The notes under the pieces: generated by a model | The model's input: the letters and a program-made list of their open reading frames with translations, nothing else | Told to the model about the DNA's origin: nothing | The model's database searches: none | Shown here: positions 9,233-16,986 of the stretch, piece by piece | How the letters are laid out: each line of letters starts with the position of its first letter | Position numbering within the stretch: position 1 is the first letter of the stretch | Assembly (NCBI GenBank): GCA_950073835.1 | Contig: CATMRP010000032.1 | Span: 1-35,651, forward strand | Direction of reading: 5' to 3' | DNA: 35,651 nucleotides | Source of the DNA: an uncultured Alteromonadaceae bacterium | GTDB taxonomy: Bacteria; Pseudomonadota; Gammaproteobacteria; Enterobacterales; Alteromonadaceae | Made by a program: the position numbers and the translations under genes

Positions 9233-10138
9233 GTGAAACACATAGATCAGTGTTCAGTGTTGGTTGTCGATGATGATGAAATTACTCGTCTGATGCTGAT
9301 TGCGGTGTTAAGCGACATTTGTCATTGTGAAGCGGCAGGCAGTGCTCAGGAAGCGTTTAACTTTCTCGCCGTTCATCCGGTTGATTTAATCGTACTGGAT
9401 ATTCAGATGCCGGATATGTCGGGTCTGGAATTCTGCGAAAAAGTCCGCGCCAACAACAACTTTGTTAAAATCCCCATTTTGTTTGTTACCTCTTCGGTTG
9501 AGCGTAATATTCAGGAAGCATGCTGGATTGCTGGCGGCAGTGACTTTGTGAAAAAGCCGGTGATCAGCAGCACCCTTAAGCAGCGTGCTGAGAATTTACT
9601 GAAGAGCAAAATTGTTGCCGACTCCATGTTTCATACCGGGTATGACGATCCGCTTACCGGCATGAAGACAGAGCATTACCTGATGCAGGAGGTAACCGGT
9701 CATCTGCATTACTGCCAAATCAATAATCAGCCATTTTCAATGTTGTTGATCAAAATTGCCGGTATTGGTGATATTAACGAACATCAGGGGTTTCATCACG
9801 GCAACCAGGCTATTCAGGCTGTTGCCCGCGTAATTGAGGGGCAACTTACCTCGCCGCTGGGCAAGTGTTGCCGTATCAGTGGCGCCACTTTCGCTATCAG
9901 TTTACCCAATGTTAATGAACAACAAGGGCTGAGTTTCGCCGATAAGGTGAGTAGGGCAATGGGCAATTATCTTTTCAGCAGTGGTACAAAATTACCCTTA
10001 ACCATTCGTTTTAAATCATCCATAGCCAGTTGCAGTGGGAATGATGGCTTCAGTTTGGATGAATTAATGGGGCAGTGCGTTGCATCACTGGCCGCGAATT
10101 CGGTTGGTAATTATTTAAAGCCTGGCAGACCAGGCTAG
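9233..10138 (+). CDS. Response regulator with degenerate GGDEF domain
   Basis: This 301-aa protein starts at a GTG with GAGG upstream. It has a receiver domain (about residues 6-125) with acidic residues D13-D15, phospho-acceptor D56 in LIVLDIQMP and Lys in VKKPV. The C-terminal half keeps the GGDEF-domain layout (DPLTGM, LLIKIAGIGDINEHQGFHHGN), but the catalytic loop is SGATF at 216-220 in place of GGDEF, so cyclase activity is not expected. It resembles the active paralogue at 4146-5120, sharing a CWxAGxSDxVxKPVIxSTL block. It may bind nucleotide, compete for phosphate, or signal by protein contact. The 3' end overlaps convergent hemN by 4 bases. Confidence 0.9.
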   Translation: MKHIDQCSVLVVDDDEITRLMLIAVLSDICHCEAAGSAQEAFNFLAVHPVDLIVLDIQMPDMSGLEFCEKVRANNNFVKIPILFVTSSVERNIQEACWIAGGSDFVKKPVISSTLKQRAENLLKSKIVADSMFHTGYDDPLTGMKTEHYLMQEVTGHLHYCQINNQPFSMLLIKIAGIGDINEHQGFHHGNQAIQAVARVIEGQLTSPLGKCCRISGATFAISLPNVNEQQGLSFADKVSRAMGNYLFSSGTKLPLTIRFKSSIASCSGNDGFSLDELMGQCVASLAANSVGNYLKPGRPG

Positions 10139-11505
10139 ATTACCCGTGAATAACGGCGCTGGTGAACCTCTCTGGCCAGGTAGGCGTCGAAAGACATACT
10201 GATAATGCGTATCAGCAAACGGGCTTGCGGGGCCACTTTGATATGCTGCGCGGTTACCGATACCAGGCCATCGTCGATAAACGGATACAGGGCTGCAATG
10301 GCATCGGCAAAGTAGGCATTAAAATCAATTTCCCACTCTGATTCGATATCGCAAATAGCCAGGTTCAGATTACACATCAGTTGCATTATGACCTGTCGGC
10401 GCAACATGTCATCGCGATTTAATAACACACCTTTGGTGGTTAGATTCGCCGGTTTATCCAGCGCCGCATAATAATCGTTAAGGGTTTTAGGGTTCTGCCC
10501 GTACATATTGTAAACGGCCGAGATAGACGAAACGCCCAACCCAAGCAGGTCGAGATCCCCGCGGGTGGTGTAGCCCTGAAAGTTGCGGTGCAGCTCACCC
10601 TGACGTTGGGCGATGGCAAGTTCGTCGTCGGCCTTAGCGAAATGATCCATGCCAATGAGTTCGTAACCTACCTCACTGAGGGTAGCCATGGCCTGTTTCA
10701 TTAACGCCAGTTTAAGCTCGGCAGAAGGCAGCCATTCGTCTTTTATTTTACGCTGCGCCGCAAAACGCTCGGGCAGGTGGGCATAACTAAATAGTGAAAC
10801 CCGCTCCGGCTCCATGGCTTTTACCGCCGCCAGGGTAGTCTTAAAGGTATCTTCGGTTTGATGAGGCAACCCATAGATGAGGTCGAGATTAACGGATTCA
10901 AAACCAACCAGCCTGGCATGCTCTACCAGACTGGCAATATGCGACGTACTCTGAACCCGGTTAATCGCTTGTTGCACATTATAGTCGGTGTCCTGTACGC
11001 CAATACTGATGCGGCGGTAACCGGCGTTAGCAAGGGCGCTGATGTAGTCGGTGTCGACGGTGCGGGGATCGATTTCGATGCTACACTGAGCATCGTCAGC
11101 AAAGTTGAAGGCGTCTTTTAACAATGCCATTAAGCGCTGATGTTGCTCAGCCGACAGAAAGCTCGGTGAGCCACCGCCAAGGTGTAACCGTCGTACTGTG
11201 TAATGCTCAAAAGCAGCGGCTCGCAGGGTAATTTCTTTACTCAGATAATCCAGATAGCGGTCTGCCTTATCGGCGTGGCGGGTAATTACCTTATTGCAAC
11301 CACAGTAATAGCACAGTGAATGACAGAACGGGATATGCACGTATAACGATAAATCCTGCGCAGGACTGGTTTGTGCCGCCGTCAACAGGGTAGCATCACT
11401 CACATCGTTATTAAATTCCAGAGCGGTAGGGTACGAGGTGTATCTCGGGCCGTTGATGTTGTATTTGTTAAGTAGCGCCGGGTCAAAGAAATCGATAGTT
11501 TGCAT
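10135..11505 (-). CDS. hemN: Oxygen-independent coproporphyrinogen III dehydrogenase HemN
   Basis: This 456-aa radical-SAM enzyme has normal HemN length. It carries the [4Fe-4S] motif with C61, C65 and C68 plus C70 (PFCHSLCYYCGC), the SAM-binding HLGGGSPSFL, and the HemN N-terminal NGPRYTSYPTA that is missing from HemW-like proteins. It decarboxylates two propionates of coproporphyrinogen III without oxygen in the cytoplasm, allowing haem synthesis under anaerobiosis. An FNR-like box lies about 85 bases upstream of the ATG, consistent with anaerobic induction. The gene converges on the degenerate GGDEF regulator with a 4-base overlap. Confidence 0.96.
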   Translation of the reverse strand: MQTIDFFDPALLNKYNINGPRYTSYPTALEFNNDVSDATLLTAAQTSPAQDLSLYVHIPFCHSLCYYCGCNKVITRHADKADRYLDYLSKEITLRAAAFEHYTVRRLHLGGGSPSFLSAEQHQRLMALLKDAFNFADDAQCSIEIDPRTVDTDYISALANAGYRRISIGVQDTDYNVQQAINRVQSTSHIASLVEHARLVGFESVNLDLIYGLPHQTEDTFKTTLAAVKAMEPERVSLFSYAHLPERFAAQRKIKDEWLPSAELKLALMKQAMATLSEVGYELIGMDHFAKADDELAIAQRQGELHRNFQGYTTRGDLDLLGLGVSSISAVYNMYGQNPKTLNDYYAALDKPANLTTKGVLLNRDDMLRRQVIMQLMCNLNLAICDIESEWEIDFNAYFADAIAALYPFIDDGLVSVTAQHIKVAPQARLLIRIISMSFDAYLAREVHQRRYSRVI

Positions 11506-11587
11506 AGCCTGAATTCATCTGTTTATCGTTATGGGAACCGGATAGTCCCCGATAAACCGTAGCATACAGACTCTGAGCAAAGACGAT

Positions 11588-11601
11588 TTGATCTCGTTCA
11601 A
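11588..11601 (-). promoter_or_regulatory. Putative FNR/Anr box upstream of hemN
   Basis: The sequence TTGATCTCGTTCAA matches the FNR consensus TTGAT-N4-ATCAA in nine of ten specified positions. It lies about 83-96 bases upstream of the hemN start, a plausible activator position. FNR control of hemN is known in other gammaproteobacteria; here it is inferred from the site alone. Confidence 0.55.
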
Positions 11602-11626
11602 TAAAAGGCGGCGAAGCAGGGTTTAT

Positions 11627-11651
11627 ACCCGGTGAGAGGGGAACACCGGGT
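11627..11651 (-). terminator. Hairpin downstream of TonB-dependent receptor
   Basis: A perfect 8-bp stem (ACCCGGTG/CACCGGGT) with a 9-base loop starts 15 bases after the receptor stop. No T-run follows on the minus strand (ATAAACC), so it may be a weak terminator or an mRNA-end stabiliser. Confidence 0.35.
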
Positions 11652-11666
11652 AATCAACTGTCGTGA

Positions 11667-14246
11667 TTAAAACTGGGTTCTGAGTGTCATGCCCCAGGTG
11701 CGTGGCATGCCCGGGTAAGCCATAATCTTGCCCGCCTGAACCGGCACGTCAAAGCCATTTTTAGCCACGTACTCGGTATCAAACAGGTTTTTACTCCAGA
11801 CAATTAACTGGCTGTCCCATGCCGGCATTTCCCACATCCAACTGGCGTTAACCAGGTCGAAACTGTCGAGGTGCTTATAGGGATCGTTGGTGTCATCCAT
11901 AAAAAGATCGCCAGTGTAGAGATAATCCACGCGCACCGTGGTGGGGAAGTTAAAGACGTCAATATAATGCTCAAGGCCCAGCGTGTAGCGGGTTTCCGGT
12001 TCAAAACCGATGCGGTCTCCAGCCCTTGAACAATAGGGATCTTCAGGGTTTTGACGACCCGGGTCGTCAATGCCGGTATGCCAGGTATAGGCAACCCAAC
12101 AGGTGCCATTGTCAAACTCGTCAAAGGTTGCCAGTGTGCGGGCAAAGTTTAACGATATCTGGGTAGAGGCAACCGGTAACCAGACCAAATCAAATTCAAC
12201 CCCTTTGGTGCCGATACTGCCAGCGTTTTGTAAATTGAAGCCAGTACCGGTAAAGGTGGATGCCTGAAAGTCGTCGATATCTGTTTTATGAAGAGCAAGG
12301 TTAAAGCGTAAGTCGTATGCAGGGAATTCCTGTTTCAGGCCCAACTCCCAGGCGCGGGAAGTTTCGGCTCTGAATACCGGGTCGAATCCGGGCGCTATGC
12401 GGTCGGTATTAATACCACCAGACTTAAATCCGTTTGCCCACGACAAGTAAATCAGGCGTTCATCACTGGGCTGGTAACTAATTTTAACCGTGCCGGAAAC
12501 GTTGTCGTCGGATAAGGATTCCTGCATGGCCGGTCGCGGCAGGATGGAAGCCGTATTAAGAAAGTAAAAACCCCAGCCCGGATTTTGAAACGGTGCGATG
12601 GCAGCCAGTGATTCCGCATCGGGCATCTGCATGGTGGCCAGCGCTGTGGCAATATCGGTTAAAGCCGGTACCGCGGCATAGGGGTTAGGGATATCCTCTG
12701 CTTGAGTAGGTAAACCGTCGATACCCGGACCAACTTCGCTAAATTCACCACTAAGTGTTTTATCTTCGGTGGTCCAGCGGATCCCGGTTGTCAGGGTCCA
12801 GTGTGGCAAAAACGTCCAGTCTGTCTGGGCAAATACTGCATAGCTGTCTTGCGTCTGATCGGCATTGTGTAGAAACTCGGTGCCTCCCGGCGTGGCAGGC
12901 GCCGCCGGCGCTATCAGGCCACCACTTAATGTACTGAGCGTATTAATCCCTTCAATAAGAGGCTGGAGTTCGGCTGCGCTGACGGCAAAAAAGGCCGGAA
13001 AGTCACTGCCAATTAGATTATTGAAATCGAGATCAAGGCGTTGGTGAAAGTAAAAGGCACCGGCAATCGCAGTTAACGAGGGCGAGGTATAGTGAACCCT
13101 GAGCTCCTGGGTGACCGCTCGTTGGGCCGAGTCATTAATGGTGGATAATAGTTCGCCATCGGAAAAATCAGAGTCGATATAGTCGAAGCTATCAAATTTT
13201 CTCAGAGAGCTGACAGACACCAGCCTTAAGGCATCGCTGATCTGCCAGTCAATCTCTGCTGACAACCCCCGATCCTGCATGGCTGAACGCGGCGTGGTAC
13301 TGAGTGCCGTGGTAAAATCGAAGTATTGCGCCTGAGCATATACCTGGCCGCCAATCAAAGGTGATGCAATAAGGCTATCGGTACCAAATTTACCCGCAAT
13401 CTCGTTTGCCTGGGCATTGCCCTGCCAGGTGAGCGCCGCACAACAGCGCTCGTCAAGCTCCGCATAATCGGCGATTACCCTTACCGATACGGTATCTGTG
13501 GGCGTATACAAGGCTTGCAGGCGAAAACCGGAGCGGTTGCGGTTATTGAGGTTTTTGCCTGGGTGAGTCTGGTCGGTTACCCAACCGTCACGGCGTGCGG
13601 TAAAGCCGCTCGCCCGCATGGCCAGTACATCGTCAATCAGAGTTACCGACTTTGCGCCGCTGATATTCAGCGTATTGTAATTGCCGACAGTAACCTGAAA
13701 AAAGCCCCGGCCATCAAAGTCGGCATTAACGGTATTAATAACCACCGCACCGGAAGGCGTATTTTTACCAAACAAGCTGCCCTGTGGCCCTCGCAGGACT
13801 TCTACCGACTGGATATCCACCAAATCGTTAATCACCGAATTCTGGCGAGCGCGATATACGCCATCGACATATAGCCCTACCGAGGACTCAAAACCAAAGT
13901 TTTGCGACGAGGTACCAATGCCGCGAATGGCGAAGGCACTGTTGGTTGCACTCTGGCTTTGAAACGCTGACAGGGTAGGCACACTGCGTTCGATGTCAAA
14001 AATATCGAAACTGGCTTTTTCCGCTAATTGCTCACCACTCAGAGCGGTAACGGCGACCGGCACTTCCTGTAAATTTTGCGAACGTTTTTGTGCTGTAACT
14101 TCTATAGTTTCCAGCCCGGACTCAGGTGTTACAGAAGAAGACTGAGCAAACACTGAAGAAGAGAGTATCACGCTAGCAAGCAATGATATTGCTGGCACGA
14201 ATGTTCGTGAGTGGCACGAAGACTGAGGTTGCTGCTTGAGTTGCAT
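11667..14246 (-). CDS. TonB-dependent outer-membrane receptor (substrate unknown)
   Basis: This receptor is about 859 aa from the ATG at 14244-14246. A TTG 17 codons upstream is possible but adds sequence before the signal peptide. The N-terminus has a basic stretch, a hydrophobic core (FVPAISLLASVILSSSVFAQ) and a probable cleavage after FAQ. A TonB-box-like LETIEVTAQKR precedes the plug domain (VPVAVTALSGEQL; YVDGVYRAR; VEVLRGPQGSLFGKN). The C-terminal barrel ends in Phe (MTLRTQF), as expected for BAM-dependent proteins. The group includes many siderophore, vitamin and glycan receptors, and the substrate cannot be read from sequence. It stands alone between hemN and a small secreted protein gene. 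Confidence 0.9.
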   Translation of the reverse strand: MQLKQQPQSSCHSRTFVPAISLLASVILSSSVFAQSSSVTPESGLETIEVTAQKRSQNLQEVPVAVTALSGEQLAEKASFDIFDIERSVPTLSAFQSQSATNSAFAIRGIGTSSQNFGFESSVGLYVDGVYRARQNSVINDLVDIQSVEVLRGPQGSLFGKNTPSGAVVINTVNADFDGRGFFQVTVGNYNTLNISGAKSVTLIDDVLAMRASGFTARRDGWVTDQTHPGKNLNNRNRSGFRLQALYTPTDTVSVRVIADYAELDERCCAALTWQGNAQANEIAGKFGTDSLIASPLIGGQVYAQAQYFDFTTALSTTPRSAMQDRGLSAEIDWQISDALRLVSVSSLRKFDSFDYIDSDFSDGELLSTINDSAQRAVTQELRVHYTSPSLTAIAGAFYFHQRLDLDFNNLIGSDFPAFFAVSAAELQPLIEGINTLSTLSGGLIAPAAPATPGGTEFLHNADQTQDSYAVFAQTDWTFLPHWTLTTGIRWTTEDKTLSGEFSEVGPGIDGLPTQAEDIPNPYAAVPALTDIATALATMQMPDAESLAAIAPFQNPGWGFYFLNTASILPRPAMQESLSDDNVSGTVKISYQPSDERLIYLSWANGFKSGGINTDRIAPGFDPVFRAETSRAWELGLKQEFPAYDLRFNLALHKTDIDDFQASTFTGTGFNLQNAGSIGTKGVEFDLVWLPVASTQISLNFARTLATFDEFDNGTCWVAYTWHTGIDDPGRQNPEDPYCSRAGDRIGFEPETRYTLGLEHYIDVFNFPTTVRVDYLYTGDLFMDDTNDPYKHLDSFDLVNASWMWEMPAWDSQLIVWSKNLFDTEYVAKNGFDVPVQAGKIMAYPGMPRTWGMTLRTQF

Positions 14247-14374
14247 AAATAGCCCTGACTTTTTATCGGCAGTAATTGCCGCATAGTGTAGTGACAATTA
14301 AGCCTGAGGGGTAGTCAATGAATGCAACAAATTGTGATAACTAATATTTGGTACAGGGTCTGCAGGGCAGCTGT

Positions 14375-14647
14375 TTACCGACCGGCTTGTTGTCCCGGCT
14401 GTTGATTATCGCTGTTGAACGATATTGCTGGCGCCATAGTGAGGGCACTTACTGATTTATTATTTTGCTTGGTGTATTTGTTGAGTAACTGGTCAACCGG
14501 CAAACGTGATGAATCGGCACGGAGTTTTTTAACCAGTTGTGGCGCGTTGGCAACAGAGGTCGATTGGATATTATGTTCATTGGCCATTGCCGTGCCTGTG
14601 ATTAATCCGCAGGTAAGCAGGCTCAGGGTAACGATTTTAATTTTCAT
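14375..14647 (-). CDS. Small secreted protein of unknown function
   Basis: This 90-aa product starts at the ATG at 14645-14647 with GAGCG upstream; the longer in-frame start at 14689 would bury the signal peptide. Residues 1-22 (MKIKIVTLSLLTCGLITGTAMA) form a signal peptide with an AMA cleavage motif. The mature protein is polar, lacks cysteine, and ends in a Gln/Gly-rich tail. I do not recognise the family. It does not resemble the 131-aa proteins upstream, yet its promoter region carries the same GATACATTGGTAT-like motif, which suggests common control. Confidence 0.7.
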   Translation of the reverse strand: MKIKIVTLSLLTCGLITGTAMANEHNIQSTSVANAPQLVKKLRADSSRLPVDQLLNKYTKQNNKSVSALTMAPAISFNSDNQQPGQQAGR

Positions 14648-14727
14648 ACTACGCTCGCTTTTATTGATCTCGGTCAGCAACGTGTTCATTACACCTTAGT
14701 TGAAGAGAAGATGACACACTGAGAATC

Positions 14728-14739
14728 ATACATTGGTAT
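14728..14739 (-). promoter_or_regulatory. Shared upstream motif, site A
   Basis: ATACATTGGTAT (arms ATAC/GTAT around ATTG) lies about 80 bases upstream of the 14375-14647 gene. The same motif is found upstream of all three 131-aa paralogues. It is a candidate operator or promoter element. Confidence 0.5.
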
Positions 14740-14790
14740 TTGAAGTTATACGTTATTGGCGCAAGCGTATGTTTGTTGGCGAGTTATCGA

Positions 14791-14816
14791 AAAAAGGAAA
14801 GGCGCCCTGAGGCGCC
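14791..14816 (-). terminator. Rho-independent terminator of paralogue 1
   Basis: On the minus strand GGCGCC-TCAG-GGCGCC is followed by TTTCCTTTTTT. Terminators built on the same GGCGCC stem follow the other two paralogues. Confidence 0.85.
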
Positions 14817-14821
14817 CCACC

Positions 14822-14868
14822 GCAGAGCCCGGAGCTCTGCTACCATGTTGAAATGTTTTCATGCATGG
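14822..14868 (-). other. Structured 3' UTR of paralogue 1 (two hairpins)
   Basis: Between the stop codon and the terminator lie a CCATG/CATGG hairpin (14843-14868) and a GCAGAGC/GCTCTGC hairpin (14822-14840). The order hairpin, hairpin, terminator recurs after paralogues 2 and 3. In this copy the second stem has a different sequence from the others but still pairs. Confidence 0.6.
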
Positions 14869-14892
14869 CTATCATGAATTCGTTTATGACCC

Positions 14893-15288
14893 TTACAGAC
14901 GGGCCATGACTTCTTTGGCAATGGCATTGTCTTGCAGGCCGTTGTCGTTGATCCAGGCTTGCAGCGTTTTGCCATCTTGCTCAGGTTCACTTAAATCACG
15001 ACTCGGCATCTTTTTCACCAGCAGTGTACCCACTTCAATAGCGTTATTTTGCAGTGCGGTGCGGATAAGGCTTTGGCCATTACAAGAAATACCTGTGTAG
15101 TAGTCGCGAAGTTTCAAACGGTAGTCAGACTGCACGTCGCGCATTTTTTTACGCAGTTCGCCTTTATCATCGGCACTTACGATGGTGCAGATATTTGCCA
15201 GCGCCTCTTCCACGTTGGCGTGGGCCGTAGCGTTAATTCCGAATGAAGCAGTTAATACAAAAGCAGCAGTTTTAGCAAATTTCAACAT
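14893..15288 (-). CDS. Secreted two-cysteine protein, tandem paralogue 1 (possibly DUF3718)
   Basis: This 131-aa product starts at ATG 15286-15288; the open frame continues upstream but homology with its paralogues begins here. Residues 1-23 form a signal peptide ending AHA. The mature part has two cysteines, in NICTIVSADDKGELRKK and ISCNGQSLIRTALQ, probably disulfide-bonded in the periplasm. It is largely helical by composition. Two close copies follow at 15582 and 16288. The sequence recalls the uncharacterised DUF3718 family of Alteromonadales, which I could not verify. Each gene has its own upstream motif and terminator, so each is probably a separate transcription unit. No function can be assigned. 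Confidence 0.85.
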   Translation of the reverse strand: MLKFAKTAAFVLTASFGINATAHANVEEALANICTIVSADDKGELRKKMRDVQSDYRLKLRDYYTGISCNGQSLIRTALQNNAIEVGTLLVKKMPSRDLSEPEQDGKTLQAWINDNGLQDNAIAKEVMARL

Positions 15289-15387
15289 GGTGGTAATCCT
15301 ATTAAGTTTAGCAGTCTTAAAGTTTTGTTTGGTTTGTTTTATGACGCTATTACACCCCAAACTAACAATCGCTTAAACAGCAGGGCT

Positions 15388-15400
15388 GATACATTGGTAT
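15388..15400 (-). promoter_or_regulatory. Shared upstream motif, site B
   Basis: GATACATTGGTAT lies about 100 bases upstream of the paralogue 1 start and matches sites A, C and D. Confidence 0.5.
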
Positions 15401-15471
15401 TTATTCTTATACCTGGATTTGGCGTAGCTTTACTATTAAAAATCAGTGAGTTGGTTTTATATTTGCTTTTT

Positions 15472-15502
15472 AAAAAGGAAAAAGGCGCCTTGCGGCGCCT
15501 TT
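15472..15502 (-). terminator. Rho-independent terminator of paralogue 2
   Basis: On the minus strand AAAGGCGCC-GCAA-GGCGCCTTT is followed by TTCCTTTTTA, a strong hairpin with a T-rich tail. Confidence 0.88.
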
Positions 15503-15506
15503 CCAA

Positions 15507-15555
15507 TGCAGGGGACTGCTATGCTCCCTGCAACCATGTTGAACAGTTTACATGG
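15507..15555 (-). other. Structured 3' UTR of paralogue 2 (two hairpins)
   Basis: A CCATGT/ACATGG hairpin (15534-15555) and a TGCAGGG/CCCTGCA hairpin (15507-15532) precede the terminator. They are nearly identical in sequence to those after paralogue 3. Confidence 0.62.
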
Positions 15556-15581
15556 TTATCATGAATAAGGTGGAAGGTGTC

Positions 15582-15977
15582 TTACAGACGATCCATTACT
15601 TCTTTGGCAATCGCGTGATCCTGCAGACCATTATCGTTGATCCAGGCTTGCAGGGTTTTGCCGTCTTTTTCTGGTTCACTCAGGTCCCGGCTGGGCATTT
15701 TTTTCACCAGTAACGTACCTACTTCTACCGCATTATTTTGCAGCGCGGTGCGGATCAGGCTTTGGCCGTTACAGCTAATGCCTGAATAGTAGTCGTGCAG
15801 TTTTAAGCGATAGTCAGACTGCACAGCGCGCATTTTCTTACGTAATTCGCCTTTGTCATCGGCACTTACAATCGTGCAAATGTTGGCCAGGGCTTCTTCC
15901 ACGTTAGCGTGAGCAGTGGCGTTAATACCAAAAGAAGCAGTTAATACAAGAGCAGCAGTTTTAGCAAATTTCAACAT
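15582..15977 (-). CDS. Secreted two-cysteine protein, tandem paralogue 2 (possibly DUF3718)
   Basis: This 131-aa product starts at ATG 15975-15977. Its signal peptide is almost the same as that of paralogue 1 (MLKFAKTAALVLTASFG), and the mature sequence differs at only a few positions (for example MRAVQSD for MRDVQSD, YYSGIS for YYTGIS). The two cysteines are retained. The near-identity to paralogues 1 and 3 shows recent tandem duplication, or homogenisation by gene conversion. The duplicated unit includes promoter motif, coding region, 3' hairpins and terminator. Function is unknown. Confidence 0.85.
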   Translation of the reverse strand: MLKFAKTAALVLTASFGINATAHANVEEALANICTIVSADDKGELRKKMRAVQSDYRLKLHDYYSGISCNGQSLIRTALQNNAVEVGTLLVKKMPSRDLSEPEKDGKTLQAWINDNGLQDHAIAKEVMDRL

Positions 15978-16088
15978 GGTGGTAATCCTCAATAGTTTAA
16001 GCAGTCCGAGCGGGGGATAATGTGTTGCGTCCCTTAACTCGATGGCTCTATTAAATCGAAAGTATAAGGCTAATAAAACAGCAATGGT

Positions 16089-16102
16089 GATACATTGGTA
16101 TC
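16089..16102 (-). promoter_or_regulatory. Shared upstream motif, site C
   Basis: GATACATTGGTATC, the most symmetric copy (arms GATAC/GTATC), lies about 112 bases upstream of the paralogue 2 start. Confidence 0.5.
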
Positions 16103-16182
16103 GGTTATCATACTTTTTCTACTGGAGAGATATCCGCTTCAACATCAATGGGTTAGCGATTTTTGGATGGGGCTGGAAAAGG

Positions 16183-16206
16183 AAAAAGGCGCCTCTCGGC
16201 GCCTTC
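16183..16206 (-). terminator. Rho-independent terminator of paralogue 3
   Basis: On the minus strand AAGGCGCC-GAGA-GGCGCCTT is followed by TTTCCTTTTCC, the same design as the other two terminators. Confidence 0.87.
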
Positions 16207-16210
16207 TAAA

Positions 16211-16259
16211 TGCAGGGGACTGCTAAATTCCCTGCAACCATGTTGAACTGTTTACATGG
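16211..16259 (-). other. Structured 3' UTR of paralogue 3 (two hairpins)
   Basis: A CCATGT/ACATGG hairpin (16238-16259) and a TGCAGGG/CCCTGCA hairpin (16211-16236) lie between the stop codon and the terminator. Confidence 0.62.
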
Positions 16260-16287
16260 CTATCATGAAAAGGGGACGTTAACCGAC

Positions 16288-16683
16288 CTACAGGCGGTCC
16301 ATTAGCTCCTTTGCAATGGCATGATCTTGCAAACCATTTTCGTTGATCCAGGCTTGCAGGGTTTTGCCATCTTTTTCTGGTTCACTCAGTTCCCGGCTGG
16401 GCATTTTTTTCACTAAAAGCGTACCGACTTCCGTTGCATTATTTTGCAGCGCGGTGCGGATTAAGCTCTGGCCATTGCATGAGATACCTGAGTAATAGTC
16501 GTGCAGTTTTAACCGATAGTCAGACTGCACAGCACGCATTTTCTTACGTAACTCGCCTTTGTCATCAGCACTTACAATCGTGCAAATGTTGGCCAGTGCT
16601 TCTTCTACATTTGCATTCGCAGTGCCGGTAAACGCCAGCGATGCCGTTAAAGCGAACAAAGAGGACTTAACAATTTTCAACAT
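16288..16683 (-). CDS. Secreted two-cysteine protein, tandem paralogue 3 (possibly DUF3718)
   Basis: This 131-aa product is the most upstream member of the tandem set. It starts at ATG 16681-16683 with GGAG just upstream. Its signal peptide (MLKIVKSSLFALTASLAFTG, cleavage near ANA) has diverged from those of copies 1 and 2, while the mature region is almost unchanged. Both cysteines are kept. Selection on the mature protein with free drift of the leader, or gene conversion limited to the 3' part, would explain this pattern. Its motif (site D) deviates at one position from the other three. Function is unknown. Confidence 0.85.
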   Translation of the reverse strand: MLKIVKSSLFALTASLAFTGTANANVEEALANICTIVSADDKGELRKKMRAVQSDYRLKLHDYYSGISCNGQSLIRTALQNNATEVGTLLVKKMPSRELSEPEKDGKTLQAWINENGLQDHAIAKELMDRL

Positions 16684-16986
16684 GGTTAGCTCCTTGAATA
16701 GTAAGTTGTAAATAAAGTTAGGTGGTCAATCAGTTGTTTGTTTTGTCGAATTTATTAAAGCCCTGGCTGCAGGATTGGTAAATTGCGCCGACGATACATT
16801 GTTATAAATGTAAATACCTTAAACCGTGATATATTCCCTATTATTCCACTTAACTATCTGAAATATATCAGGTAAATGACTTGCGGTGGGCGTTATTGAA
16901 CGAGTTCAAAAAGCAACGAATTACTGGCTTGTAAAGTGACTATTGCGGGCCTTGCAAGTGCTGCGAGGCCCTGAAGGGGAGTTGTT
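16684..16986. other. Intergenic region between paralogue 3 and LysR gene
   Basis: This region of about 300 bases holds the paralogue 3 promoter with motif site D and a weak hairpin without a T-run at 16947-16971. No gene was recognised. Confidence 0.5.
16793..16805 (-). promoter_or_regulatory. Shared upstream motif, site D
   Basis: GATACATTGTTAT lies about 110 bases upstream of the paralogue 3 start. It differs from site B by one base. Confidence 0.45.

Noticed and set aside
15049-15246. Plus-strand open frames opposite the tandem paralogues
   Set aside because: They mirror the conserved minus-strand genes, lack ribosome binding sites and have no recognisable product.
14822-16259. The repeated hairpins after the paralogues as a CRISPR-like array
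   Set aside because: Only three units several hundred bases apart, each tied to a gene end, with no spacer pattern and no cas genes.
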